Assembly (NCBI RefSeq): GCF_022771645.1
Contig: NZ_JALFCU010000099.1
Location: 1-42,921 of the forward strand
Origin: Selenomonas sp.
GTDB taxonomy: Bacteria; Bacillota; Negativicutes; Selenomonadales; Selenomonadaceae
DNA: 42,921 nucleotides
Direction of reading: 5' to 3'
The notes under the pieces were generated by a model, which saw only the letters and a list, made by a program, of their open reading frames with translations, did no database searches and was not told the DNA's origin. The translations under genes and the position numbers were made by a program. Positions 14,479-23,545 of the stretch are shown here, one piece after another. Numbering within the stretch: the first letter of the stretch is position 1; each line of letters opens with the position of its first letter.

Positions 14479-16974
14479 TTATTCCTTTTGCTCCGTGCCG
14501 TCCCACGCGGCTTCATAGATCATGCGCGGCGAGATCTCGCCGTCGCCGTCTGTGAGGATGCGCGTCTCGATGCGCACGGTGACTTCGTCGCCGAGCATGC
14601 TGTGAACATCTTGCAAACGCTCTGTGATCGCCTGCGCCATCGGCTCAATCTCCGCCTTGCTCTCGAACGCGCCGAGCACGGCGAACGTCGCACCGGCGAG
14701 ACGGGCGACGACGGTGTCCGCGCCCGCGGCGGCCAGCACGCCGTCCGCCATGCTCCAGAGGAGTTCCTTCGACGCGCTGTCGCCGTAGTTCTTGACGATG
14801 CGGTCGAACGACTTCACGTTCAGGATGAGCATGCCGTAGTGCTTGCCGTGCAGCTTTTTTTCCTGCTGGTAGCGGAACAGCGTCTGCACGCAGCCTGTCG
14901 CGTTCAGGAGGCCCGTGAGGCTGTCGACGAGGAACGAATGCGATAGCGCGTCAAAGCGCTGCTCAATGGCCTCCATGTCCTCGAAGACACCGAGCAGGCC
15001 GACGATCTCGCCGTGGTCGTAAATCGGGCGCTTCGTGTAGATGATGGGACGCAGGCGGCCGCGGATGATGCACTCGCCCTGCTGATTCGCGATCGTTGCG
15101 CCTTCCTGCACGACGGAGAGCTCCGCCCGATGCATGTCGGAGTCGTCGACATGCCAGCCGACGTCTTCGTCCGTCTTGCCGAGGATGTCGTCGATGGACG
15201 AGAATCCGTAGGCATCGAGGAAGCCTTTCGACGCGCCGCGGAAGCGCAAGTCCTTGTCCTTCCAGAAATAATTCGTGCGCTTCGTCTGCATGAGGCATTT
15301 CCAGAGCATCGCGCCGTCGTGCGTCGCCTGCGCCGTCTTGTCTTTGACGGCCGCGAGCTCCGCTTCGTCGTCGAAATCGGACAGCAGCGCCACCGTGACG
15401 GAGCGGTGATCCGAGACGATGTCCTTGATGCAGACGAGGAAGCGCGTCAGGCGCGACTCCGGCACGACGAGGAACGCGACTTCCTTCCACGCGAAATTGC
15501 CGTCGCGGTCCTTCAGGCGGAAGAGGTCGGAAATCATGTGGCGCGTCTTCTGCTCGCGCAGACGGCGGCCAAGCGTCTCGGGGTCGACGTATTCCGTGAA
15601 ATGCTTCTGGTCGTCGGGATGCACGTTCGCCGCAGAGTATTTCCGCCACATGAGCTCGAGGCCGTGCTCTTCCTTCAAGATGCCGTCGAACACGACGTTG
15701 TTCGTGAAGAGCGGGCGGATGGCGTCGCGGCGCAAATCGAGGATATGCACGGAGTCGAACATCTGATAGATATGCCGCAGCGACTTATCAAGCTGCATGC
15801 GCTCCTGCGCACGGCGATCCTGCGTCAGATTCAGCGTGGAGATGCGGAACGCCGCATGCGAGCCGAACTCCGCAATGAGCTGGATGGACGTGCGCAAATA
15901 ATTCTCGTGGCTCGTGTAGAAAAAGACTTCTTCCTGCCCGGAACGGCGCGGCGCGTCAATGAACGAACGGAACTTGTCATAGCGCGCCGTGCCGCGCTCG
16001 TTGATGGCGGCCACGGCTTCTTCAAACGTCGCATAGCCGAGCGACTCAATCTGCTTGAGATACGGTGCATTCGCGTAAAAGCCGAAGAACGATTCCCCGT
16101 CAAAGCCGAGGAACGCCATCGGGTCGGTCGACTGGCGGATGCAGGCGCCGATGCGCTCATAGTAATGGCTCGCCTTCGGCTCTTCCGGCGACAGGCCGCG
16201 CCCCATGATGTACGCTTCGAGCTTCTCAATGGGCATCGGGCTGCCGTAGTAATATCCCTGCACCATCTCGCAGCCGATCTCATGCAGGAACAGCACATGC
16301 TCCGCGCGCTCCGCGCCTTCGGCGAGCGTGCGCACGCCAAGCGTCTTCGCCATGTTGACGACAGCCGTGACGATCCGCTTTTCCTTTTCCGTGAACGCCG
16401 AGAGGAAGCGCATGTCGAGCTTGATGACGTCGACGTCGAAATCCTTCAGCGTATGGAGCGACGAATATTCGCTGCCGAAATCGTCGAGCCAGACCTGGTA
16501 GCCCTTCGCGCGGAAGTTTTCGATGGCCACTTTGAGCTCGTCCGCGTCCTCGACGAGCGCGCGCTCGCCGAGCTCGATGCGGATGAGCTTGCGCGGGATG
16601 TCATATTCGGAGAGCGTCTGCTCAAAAAAGCCGAGCGCGTCGCCACGCGAGAAATCGCGCCACGACAGGTTGATGGACACGGGCACGACCGCCCGGCCCG
16701 CTTTGATGCGCTCGTGGAGCATGCGGCAGATCTCGTCGAGCACGGCACAGTCGAGTTCGTAGATCTTGCCCGCCTGCTCGAGCGCGGGCAGGAAGCGCCC
16801 CGGCGAAATCATCGTGCCGTCGGCATTCATCCAGCGGACGAGCGCCTCGACGCCGGCAACCTGTTCCGTCAGCGTGCGGACGATGGGCTGGTAATACACC
16901 TGGATATTCCCGTGCAGGATGGCTTCGTCCAGCGCTGCAGGGAAATCGATCTCTTTCACATCTTTGTCGATCAT
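14479..16974 (-). CDS. EAL - PAS - PAS - degenerate GGDEF signalling protein
   Basis: An 831-residue cytosolic protein with no membrane segment. The EAL domain comes first (about 12-250) and keeps the catalytic set: E43 of EAL, N102, E137, D164-D165 (DDFG), K185, E219 and Q239. It is therefore predicted to be an active cyclic-di-GMP phosphodiesterase. A middle region (about 260-650) contains PAS-like segments, for example YFWKDKDLRFRGASKGFLDAYGF followed by IVGLLGVFEDMEAIEQR. The C-terminal GGDEF-type domain starts at DSLTGLLNATG, but the active-site motif reads AGATF (760-764), so diguanylate cyclase activity is unlikely. The order EAL before GGDEF is the reverse of the common one. The ATG has GAGGGA seven bases upstream. 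It follows leuS by 64 bases. Confidence 0.9.
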   Translation of the reverse strand: MIDKDVKEIDFPAALDEAILHGNIQVYYQPIVRTLTEQVAGVEALVRWMNADGTMISPGRFLPALEQAGKIYELDCAVLDEICRMLHERIKAGRAVVPVSINLSWRDFSRGDALGFFEQTLSEYDIPRKLIRIELGERALVEDADELKVAIENFRAKGYQVWLDDFGSEYSSLHTLKDFDVDVIKLDMRFLSAFTEKEKRIVTAVVNMAKTLGVRTLAEGAERAEHVLFLHEIGCEMVQGYYYGSPMPIEKLEAYIMGRGLSPEEPKASHYYERIGACIRQSTDPMAFLGFDGESFFGFYANAPYLKQIESLGYATFEEAVAAINERGTARYDKFRSFIDAPRRSGQEEVFFYTSHENYLRTSIQLIAEFGSHAAFRISTLNLTQDRRAQERMQLDKSLRHIYQMFDSVHILDLRRDAIRPLFTNNVVFDGILKEEHGLELMWRKYSAANVHPDDQKHFTEYVDPETLGRRLREQKTRHMISDLFRLKDRDGNFAWKEVAFLVVPESRLTRFLVCIKDIVSDHRSVTVALLSDFDDEAELAAVKDKTAQATHDGAMLWKCLMQTKRTNYFWKDKDLRFRGASKGFLDAYGFSSIDDILGKTDEDVGWHVDDSDMHRAELSVVQEGATIANQQGECIIRGRLRPIIYTKRPIYDHGEIVGLLGVFEDMEAIEQRFDALSHSFLVDSLTGLLNATGCVQTLFRYQQEKKLHGKHYGMLILNVKSFDRIVKNYGDSASKELLWSMADGVLAAAGADTVVARLAGATFAVLGAFESKAEIEPMAQAITERLQDVHSMLGDEVTVRIETRILTDGDGEISPRMIYEAAWDGTEQKE

Positions 16975-17038
16975 AAAGCTATCCCTCGCTCTTGAGTATG
17001 CGCTGACAACAACTGTCCTTTATCATCGCATCCTCCGA

Positions 17039-19513
17039 TTATTTCACAACAATATTTACTAATTTTTTAGGGACACAAATGACCTTAACAATTTTCTTGC
17101 CCGCCGTGAGCTCTTTCGCGCGCGGCAGGTCTTTCGCGACCTGTTCCATGCCCGCGCGGTCGAGGCCGGCGGGGATCTTCACGCGGTCACGGACTTTGCC
17201 GTTGATCTGCAGCACGATCTCGACCTCGTCGACAGCGAGCGCGGCCTCGTCGTACGACGGCCAATGCTGCTGGTGGACGCTGCCCGTAGCAAACAGGCGG
17301 CTCCAGAGTTCTTCCGTGATGTGCGGCGCAAACGGCGCGAGCATGAGGATGAGGTCTTTTGCGAGCTCGCGCACGAGGCCGGCGTTAATTTCTTTGTCTT
17401 GGAACGCATAGAATGCGTTGACGAGTTCCATGACAGCCGAGACGGCCGTGTTGAACATGAAGCGTTCGCGCACGTCCTCCGTGACTTTCTTGATCGTCGT
17501 GTGGAGCACGCGGCGCAGGTCTTTTTCTTCCTTCGTGAGCGCAGCGACGTCGTAGTCGTCTTTTCCGTTCTTGATGGCCTCTTCGAAGTGGCCGAGGATG
17601 CGCCAGACGCGGCCGAGGAAGCGATACGCGCCCTCGACGCCCTGATCGCTCCACTCGAGGTCGCGGTCGACCGGCGCCGCGAACAGGATGAAGAGACGCG
17701 CCGTGTCCGCGCCGTACTTCTGGATGATCTCTTCCGGCGAGACGACATTGCCCTTCGACTTCGACATCTTCGAGCCGTCTTTCAGCACCATGCCTTGCGT
17801 CAGGAGGTTCGTGAACGGCTCGTCGAAATCGACAAGGCCCGCGTCATGCAGCACTTTCGTGAAGAAGCGCGAATACAGGAGATGCAGGATTGCGTGCTCG
17901 ATGCCGCCGATGTACTGGTCGACCGGCGCCCAATAATTCACTTTGTCCTTCGCGAACGGCTCCCTGTCGTTGTGGGGGTCCGTGTAGCGCAGGAAGTACC
18001 ACGACGAGCAGATGAACGTGTCCATCGTGTCCGTCTCGCGCGTCGCGTCCGCGCCGCACTTCGGGCACTTGCAGTGGACAAAGCTCTTGCTCGAGGCGAG
18101 CGGCGACAGCGAGCCCTGGTCGAACGACACGTCCTCCGGCAACAGCACGGGAAGGTCTTCCTCCGGCACGAGCACTTCGCCGCAATGCGGGCAGTTGATG
18201 ACCGGGATCGGTGCGCCCCAATAGCGCTGGCGCGAAATGAGCCAGTCGCGCAGGCGGAAGTTCACGCGGCGCTTGCCGAAACCTTTTTCTTCCGCGAGAT
18301 CCATGATGCCCTGCATGGCCGCATGGATTTCGAGCCCAGTGAACTGCGCGGAATTGACGAGCACGCCGTCCTTGTCCGTGTACGCTTCCGTCATCTCTTC
18401 AAGCTTGAGCTCGCGGTCTTTCGGCTGCAGCGTGATGATCTTCGGGATGTTGTATTTCGTCGCGAACATCCAGTCGCGCTGGTCTTCGGACGGCACGCCG
18501 ATGACGGCGCCCGTGCCGTAGTCGGCGAGAACATAGTTCGTGACCCAGATCTGCACCTTATTGCCATTGAACGGGTTCACGCAGTACGCGCCCGTGAAAA
18601 TGCCTTCTTTTTCCGACTCGCTCGACGTGCGCTCGATTTCGGACTGGTTGCGCGTGCGCTGGACGAACGCACGAATCTCGTCGGCCTTCGGATTGCCCTC
18701 GCAGAGCTTTTCGACGAGCGGATGCTCGGCCGCGAGCGCGAGGAACGTGATGCCGTACACCGTATCGGGACGCGTCGTATACGCCGCGATCTTCTCGCCG
18801 AGCTCTGGCGCGTCGAGCGTGAACTCGAGGCCTTCGCTGCGGCCGATCCAGTTGTCCTGCATCGTTTTGACGCGCTCCGGCCAGCCCGGCAGCTTCTTGA
18901 GGTCTTTCAGGAGCACGTCGGCGTAGTCCGTGATTTTCAGGAACCACTGCGACAACGCTTTTTTCTGCACCGGCGAATCGCAGCGCCAACATTTGCCGTC
19001 GATGACCTGCTCGTTCGCGAGCACCGTGCCGCACGTGTCGCACCAGTTGACGGACGCTTTTTTCTTGTAGGCGAGGCCGCGCTTGTAAAAGAGCTCGAAC
19101 AGCCACTGCGTCCAACGATAATAATCCGGCGCGCACGTCTTGACCTCGCGGTTCCAGTCATACGAGAGGCCGAGCATCTTCTGCTGGCGCTCCATGTTCT
19201 CGATGTTGCTGTACGTCCAGTCCGACGGCTTCACGCCGTGCTTGATTGCCGCGTTCTCCGCCGGCATACCGAACGAGTCGAAGCCCATCGGATGCATGAC
19301 GTTGTAGCCTTCCATCGTCTTGTAGCGTGCCATGACATCGCCGATGGCATAGTTGCGGACATGGCCCATGTGCAAATTGCCCGACGGATATGGGAACATC
19401 TCAAGCGCGTAGTACTTCGGGCGCGCGGGATCTGCCTCCGTGCGGTAAACGTCCTCTTCTTCCCATTTCTTCTGCCATTTCGCTTCGATGTCCTGCGGCG
19501 AATATCTCTCCAT
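17039..19513 (-). CDS. leuS: Leucyl-tRNA synthetase
   Basis: A class I synthetase of 824 residues that charges tRNA-Leu. Diagnostic parts are MFPYPSGNLHMGHVRNY (HIGH motif), the zinc-binding CDTCGTVLANEQVIDGKCWRC, an editing domain with TTRPDTVYGITFLALAAEHP, and KMSKSKGNVVSPEEII (KMSKS). The chosen ATG (19511-19513) gives MERYSPQDIEAKWQKKW, the normal N-terminus, with AGGAGG seven bases upstream. The frame stays open further upstream to 19654, but that part overlaps the promoter and leader hairpins. Expression must pass a strong terminator that ends directly at the ribosome binding site. Confidence 0.97.
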   Translation of the reverse strand: MERYSPQDIEAKWQKKWEEEDVYRTEADPARPKYYALEMFPYPSGNLHMGHVRNYAIGDVMARYKTMEGYNVMHPMGFDSFGMPAENAAIKHGVKPSDWTYSNIENMERQQKMLGLSYDWNREVKTCAPDYYRWTQWLFELFYKRGLAYKKKASVNWCDTCGTVLANEQVIDGKCWRCDSPVQKKALSQWFLKITDYADVLLKDLKKLPGWPERVKTMQDNWIGRSEGLEFTLDAPELGEKIAAYTTRPDTVYGITFLALAAEHPLVEKLCEGNPKADEIRAFVQRTRNQSEIERTSSESEKEGIFTGAYCVNPFNGNKVQIWVTNYVLADYGTGAVIGVPSEDQRDWMFATKYNIPKIITLQPKDRELKLEEMTEAYTDKDGVLVNSAQFTGLEIHAAMQGIMDLAEEKGFGKRRVNFRLRDWLISRQRYWGAPIPVINCPHCGEVLVPEEDLPVLLPEDVSFDQGSLSPLASSKSFVHCKCPKCGADATRETDTMDTFICSSWYFLRYTDPHNDREPFAKDKVNYWAPVDQYIGGIEHAILHLLYSRFFTKVLHDAGLVDFDEPFTNLLTQGMVLKDGSKMSKSKGNVVSPEEIIQKYGADTARLFILFAAPVDRDLEWSDQGVEGAYRFLGRVWRILGHFEEAIKNGKDDYDVAALTKEEKDLRRVLHTTIKKVTEDVRERFMFNTAVSAVMELVNAFYAFQDKEINAGLVRELAKDLILMLAPFAPHITEELWSRLFATGSVHQQHWPSYDEAALAVDEVEIVLQINGKVRDRVKIPAGLDRAGMEQVAKDLPRAKELTAGKKIVKVICVPKKLVNIVVK

Positions 19514-19526
19514 GTTGCGTCCTCCT

Positions 19527-19602
19527 AAAAAAATAGGCCGTTGCAACGTGTCCCTGCAACAACCTATCAAGCTCCTCTCAAAACGCCTCAACAGCGAGGC
19601 GT
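19527..19602 (-). promoter_or_regulatory. leuS leader with two hairpins, the second an intrinsic terminator
   Basis: The predicted transcript starts near 19619, giving a leader of about 105 bases. Hairpin 1 has perfect 7-base arms (19583-19589, 19596-19602) and is followed by TTTT. Hairpin 2 has 13-base arms (19555-19567 and 19533-19545) and a nine-base loop. It is followed by TTTTTT and then directly by the AGGAGG site (19521-19526). Two positions pair only as G-U in the minus-strand RNA, so the stem is specific for this strand. No T-box sequence (UGGnACC) is visible and the leader is too short for a usual T-box. It probably controls leuS by antitermination of unknown kind. Confidence 0.7.
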
Positions 19603-19625
19603 CCTTCAAAATCATATTCTTTTTT

Positions 19626-19654
19626 ATTATACCTGTGAAAAAATTTTCCGTCAA
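19626..19654 (-). promoter_or_regulatory. Sigma70 promoter for leuS
   Basis: On the minus strand TTGACG (19649-19654) is followed after exactly 17 bases by the consensus TATAAT (19626-19631). It starts just inside the gap after the yitT stop codon. Confidence 0.8.
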
Positions 19655-19658
19655 TGTG

Positions 19659-20642
19659 CTATTCGTTTTTTCTCGCCGCCATCTGCTCTTTTTGTTCCTC
19701 CCATTTCCGCTTCGCGTCCTCGTAACTTTCGCACGCGAGCGTGAAGCCTTTGCCCGAGACTTCCGACGTGTCCGAGACGATCATGAACGCCTGCGGATCG
19801 TGGTGGAGCGCGATGATCTTCACGCGGCCGACCTGCGTGAGGCTCACGACGGCGAACAAGATGTTCTTCCGCTCGTCCGTGAAGCCGCCGCGCCCGTCGA
19901 TGTACGTCACGCCGCGGTGCACGCTCTCCATGATGTCCTGACAGATGGCCTCGGCCTGCGGCGAGACGATGATCACGGATTTCTCGCGGTTGAAACCTGC
20001 GGCGACACGGTTCGTGAACTCCGCGATGATGTAAATCGCCATAAGCGTGAACAGCGCTTCGTCGATCGTGAAGAGGAACGCCGACGCTGCGACGATGACG
20101 ACGTTGATGGCGAAAATCGCCGTGCCGGCGTCGACGGCGTAAAATTTCTTCACGACCGCACCGACGACATCGAAGCCGCCCGTGTTCGCGTTCACGCGGA
20201 ACACGATGCCGAAGCCGACGCCCGTCAGCACCGCGCCGAACACGGTGTTAAGCAGCATGTCCGTGCAGATGTGCCAATCGATGAGGAAGCTCGTCGCGTC
20301 CAAGAGGATAGAGAGTACGACCGTGCCAACGATCGTGTCGATCGCATAGTGACGCCCGAACACGCGGTACGCGAGGTACAGGATTGGGATGTTGTAGACG
20401 AGGTTCTGCGCGCCGACGGGCAAGCCCGTGAGATAATAAATGATGATGGCGACGCCGCTGAGGCCGCCCGTCAAGAGATGCGCCGGAATCAAGAATAAAT
20501 TGAAGCCGAGCGCATTCAAGAGACAGCCAAACACGATCTGCGCGTAACGGATGAAATGACGGCGGTAATTGACGCGCTCGAGCGCCCGCGCCGCGACGGC
20601 CGCTTGGCGCACGGGGCGCGAGCGTTTCCTTCTAGATGACAT
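19659..20642 (-). CDS. YitT family membrane protein with C-terminal DUF2179 domain
   Basis: A 327-residue protein. About five hydrophobic segments cover residues 30-210 (FGCLLNALGFNLFLIPAHLLTGG, NLVYNIPILYLAYRVFG, AIDTIVGTVVLSILLD and others). The signature TGGLSGVAIIIYYLTG is followed later by NTGGFDVVGAVVKK. A soluble DUF2179 domain follows (SVIIVSPQAEAICQDIMESVHRGVTYIDGRGGFT). YitT proteins are widespread in Firmicutes; their transport role is not established. Its ATG lies inside the 3' end of nif3 with an 11-base overlap, so translation is coupled. Confidence 0.9.
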   Translation of the reverse strand: MSSRRKRSRPVRQAAVAARALERVNYRRHFIRYAQIVFGCLLNALGFNLFLIPAHLLTGGLSGVAIIIYYLTGLPVGAQNLVYNIPILYLAYRVFGRHYAIDTIVGTVVLSILLDATSFLIDWHICTDMLLNTVFGAVLTGVGFGIVFRVNANTGGFDVVGAVVKKFYAVDAGTAIFAINVVIVAASAFLFTIDEALFTLMAIYIIAEFTNRVAAGFNREKSVIIVSPQAEAICQDIMESVHRGVTYIDGRGGFTDERKNILFAVVSLTQVGRVKIIALHHDPQAFMIVSDTSEVSGKGFTLACESYEDAKRKWEEQKEQMAARKNE

Positions 20643-21441
20643 GGAAGAAATCCTCCGATTGCGTGTCGGCGATCACGTCCGCCGTCAGGCCGCGCTCCGT
20701 AAGCGCAGCGGCGAGCCGTGTCCGCAAACATTCGACAACGGGGAACTCCGTGCCGAAATGGCCGGCATCGATGACGTGCAGCCCGAGCTCGACGGCATGC
20801 TGCGCATCGTGATAGCGCACGTCGCCCGTGAGATACGCATCCGCGCCGAGCCGCGCGGCCTGCGCGATGAACTCCGCGCCGCTGCCGGAACAGAGCGCGA
20901 CGCGCTGCACGGGACGCGCGCCGGCTGACACATAGCGCACATACGCCGTGGGGAGTGCATCGCGCACCTGCGCAGCAAACGCGGCGATTGTCATCGGCTC
21001 CTGGAGCTCGCCGACGCGACCGAGGCTGTACGTCTCGCCCGCCTCGTCCTGCCCCTGCACGACGAAATGCGCGAGCCCCTCGAGGCCGACGGCCTGCGCG
21101 AGCACGTCATTCACGCCGCCCTGCGCGATGTCGAGGTTCGTATGCGCGGCGAACACGGCGATGTCGTGCTTCACGAGCTCCGCGATGCGGCTGCCGAGTG
21201 GCGTGTCCGTGCGCAGGTGTTTCATCGCATGGAAGATCATCGGGTGATGCGAGACGATGAGATGCGCGCCCTGTTCGATCGCCATCTGCACGACCGCATC
21301 GCTGACATCAAGGCAGACGACGATGCGCGCCGTCTCCTGCGCCGGGCTGCCGACGAGCAGGCCGGGGTTGTCCCAGTCCTCGGCATAGCTGCGCGGCGCG
21401 AGCTCCTCCATGATGTCTATGATTTCTTGTACGCTTACCAT
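20632..21441 (-). CDS. Nif3-like dinuclear metal centre hexameric protein
   Basis: A 269-residue member of the NIF3/YqfO/YbgI family. Metal-binding blocks are LIVSHHPMIFHAMKHL, FAAHTNLDIAQGGVND, and near the end YLTGDVRYHDAQHAVELGLHVIDAGHFGTE. It lacks the PII-like middle domain found in Bacillus YqfO, which explains its short length. The biochemical role is unsettled; GTP cyclohydrolase 1 type 2 is a common but weakly based label. It overlaps trmK by seven bases at the start and yitT by 11 bases at the end. The trmK-nif3 pairing is common in Firmicutes. Confidence 0.93.
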   Translation of the reverse strand: MVSVQEIIDIMEELAPRSYAEDWDNPGLLVGSPAQETARIVVCLDVSDAVVQMAIEQGAHLIVSHHPMIFHAMKHLRTDTPLGSRIAELVKHDIAVFAAHTNLDIAQGGVNDVLAQAVGLEGLAHFVVQGQDEAGETYSLGRVGELQEPMTIAAFAAQVRDALPTAYVRYVSAGARPVQRVALCSGSGAEFIAQAARLGADAYLTGDVRYHDAQHAVELGLHVIDAGHFGTEFPVVECLRTRLAAALTERGLTADVIADTQSEDFFHVI

Positions 21442-22121
21442 ACGAGCCGTTCCTCCAATGCTTTGATGCGTTTCTGGATTTCTTTATACTTCGCGCTCTG
21501 TTTCGCGCGCTCGCTTTTCGCCATACCGGCCGCCGCGCGCCGCGCCTGGAACAGCAGGCTCTCGATGTGATGGCGCAGCAGCTCCGGCTTCCGCTCCCAG
21601 AGCACAGGGCCGATCTCGAGCGTCAAGGCGTCCGGCATCTTGCGTCGACCTTTCTCCGCGCGGATGATCGTATAGATGCGGTCGTCCGCGACAACGAGCG
21701 TTTCGTCCGCGACGTGCCAGCTGTGCTGATACAGGTAATGGCGCAGTTCGTATGCGCCATTCATCGGCTGGAGCACGAGCGCATCAAGCCGCTTCACGAC
21801 GAGCGGCGCGGCCGCGAGGATGCCGACCATGAGCGCGCCGCCCATGCCGGCGATGCAGGCCGTCTGCACCTCGCCGGGCGCGAGCACCGTGAGGCCGTCG
21901 CCCTGCCGCACTTCAATCTGCTCTTTGAGATTTTCCTCGCGCACCGTGCGCCGCGCGGCCTCGCACGGCCCGAGGTTCAGGTCGCTCGCGATGACGCGCG
22001 CCGCCTGCCCCGACTGCACGAGCGCGGCCGCGAGATAACCGTGATCCGTGCCGATGTCCGCGACGACGCCGCCCTGCGGCACGAACGCGCGCACGGCTTC
22101 GAGCCTCGCATCGAGTTTCAT
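21435..22121 (-). CDS. trmK: tRNA (adenine(22)-N1)-methyltransferase TrmK
   Basis: A SAM-dependent methyltransferase of 228 residues that makes m1A22 in tRNA. The SAM-binding motif VVADIGTDHGYLAAALVQSG is followed by VIASDLNLGPCEAARRTV, GDGLTVLAPGEVQTACIAGMGGALM and LVLQPMNGAYELRHYLYQHSW. The C-terminal coiled coil (QARRAAAGMAKSERAKQSAKYKEIQKRIKALEERL) is the usual tRNA-contacting part. The second ATG (22121) is chosen because GGGGGAG lies six bases upstream; an ATG at 22136 would add five residues. No promoter is visible between it and the tRNA terminator, so it likely depends on read-through. Confidence 0.93.
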   Translation of the reverse strand: MKLDARLEAVRAFVPQGGVVADIGTDHGYLAAALVQSGQAARVIASDLNLGPCEAARRTVREENLKEQIEVRQGDGLTVLAPGEVQTACIAGMGGALMVGILAAAPLVVKRLDALVLQPMNGAYELRHYLYQHSWHVADETLVVADDRIYTIIRAEKGRRKMPDALTLEIGPVLWERKPELLRHHIESLLFQARRAAAGMAKSERAKQSAKYKEIQKRIKALEERLVW

Positions 22122-22163
22122 ATCCGTCTCCCCCATTTCTTTGAAAAAAGGAAAAACTAGAAC

Positions 22164-22202
22164 ATAAAAAAAGGCGCAACGCCCATGCGCTGCGCCTTCG
22201 TA
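22164..22202 (-). terminator. Terminator of tRNA-Asn
   Basis: On the minus strand AAGGCGCA...TTGCGCCTT forms a stem with inner GCGC/GGGC pairs and is followed by eight T residues. It lies six bases after the tRNA CCA end and about 43 bases before trmK. Confidence 0.82.
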
Positions 22203-22207
22203 TTTTC

Positions 22208-22283
22208 TGGCTCCCCGAGCAGGATTCGAACCTGCGACAGCCTGATTAACAGTCAGGTGCTCTACCGGCTGAGCTATCGAGGA
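22208..22283 (-). tRNA. tRNA-Asn (anticodon GTT)
   Basis: A 76-base tRNA with the CCA end encoded. The acceptor arms TCCTCGA and TCGGGGA pair with one G-U, the discriminator is G. The D arm reads AGCTCAGCCGGTAGAGC, the anticodon arm CTGACTGTTAATCAG has anticodon GTT, and the T arm is GCAGGTTCGAATCCTGC. It sits between rpoD and trmK with its own promoter and terminator. Confidence 0.97.
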
Positions 22284-22297
22284 ATGACAACATGGAA

Positions 22298-22327
22298 ATT
22301 ATACGGCATCGTTGCCGCGTTTGTCAA
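22298..22327 (-). promoter_or_regulatory. Consensus promoter for tRNA-Asn
   Basis: On the minus strand TTGACA (22322-22327) and TATAAT (22298-22303), both perfect consensus, are 18 bases apart. They lie in the gap directly after the rpoD stop codon. Confidence 0.85.
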
Positions 22328-22339
22328 GAGATTTTGCCG

Positions 22340-23458
<1,119 letters not shown>

Positions 23459-23516
23459 GGAGCATCCCCCTCTCAAAAACGTTCCGTTCCAAATCCATTC
23501 GTTCTATCTTCATCAA

Positions 23517-23545
23517 CGTATGCAGCGTTTTTTTCAACGTGTCAA
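23517..23545 (-). promoter_or_regulatory. Possible rpoD promoter overlapping the dnaG stop codon
   Basis: On the minus strand a perfect TTGACA (23540-23545) contains the dnaG TGA stop. At 17 bases lies CATACG, a weak -10. The placement is plausible for an extra rpoD promoter but not strong. Confidence 0.35.

Noticed and set aside
19513..19619. T-box riboswitch upstream of leuS
   Set aside because: The leader is only about 105 bases and shows neither a T-box core sequence nor a specifier stem; only the terminator part is present.
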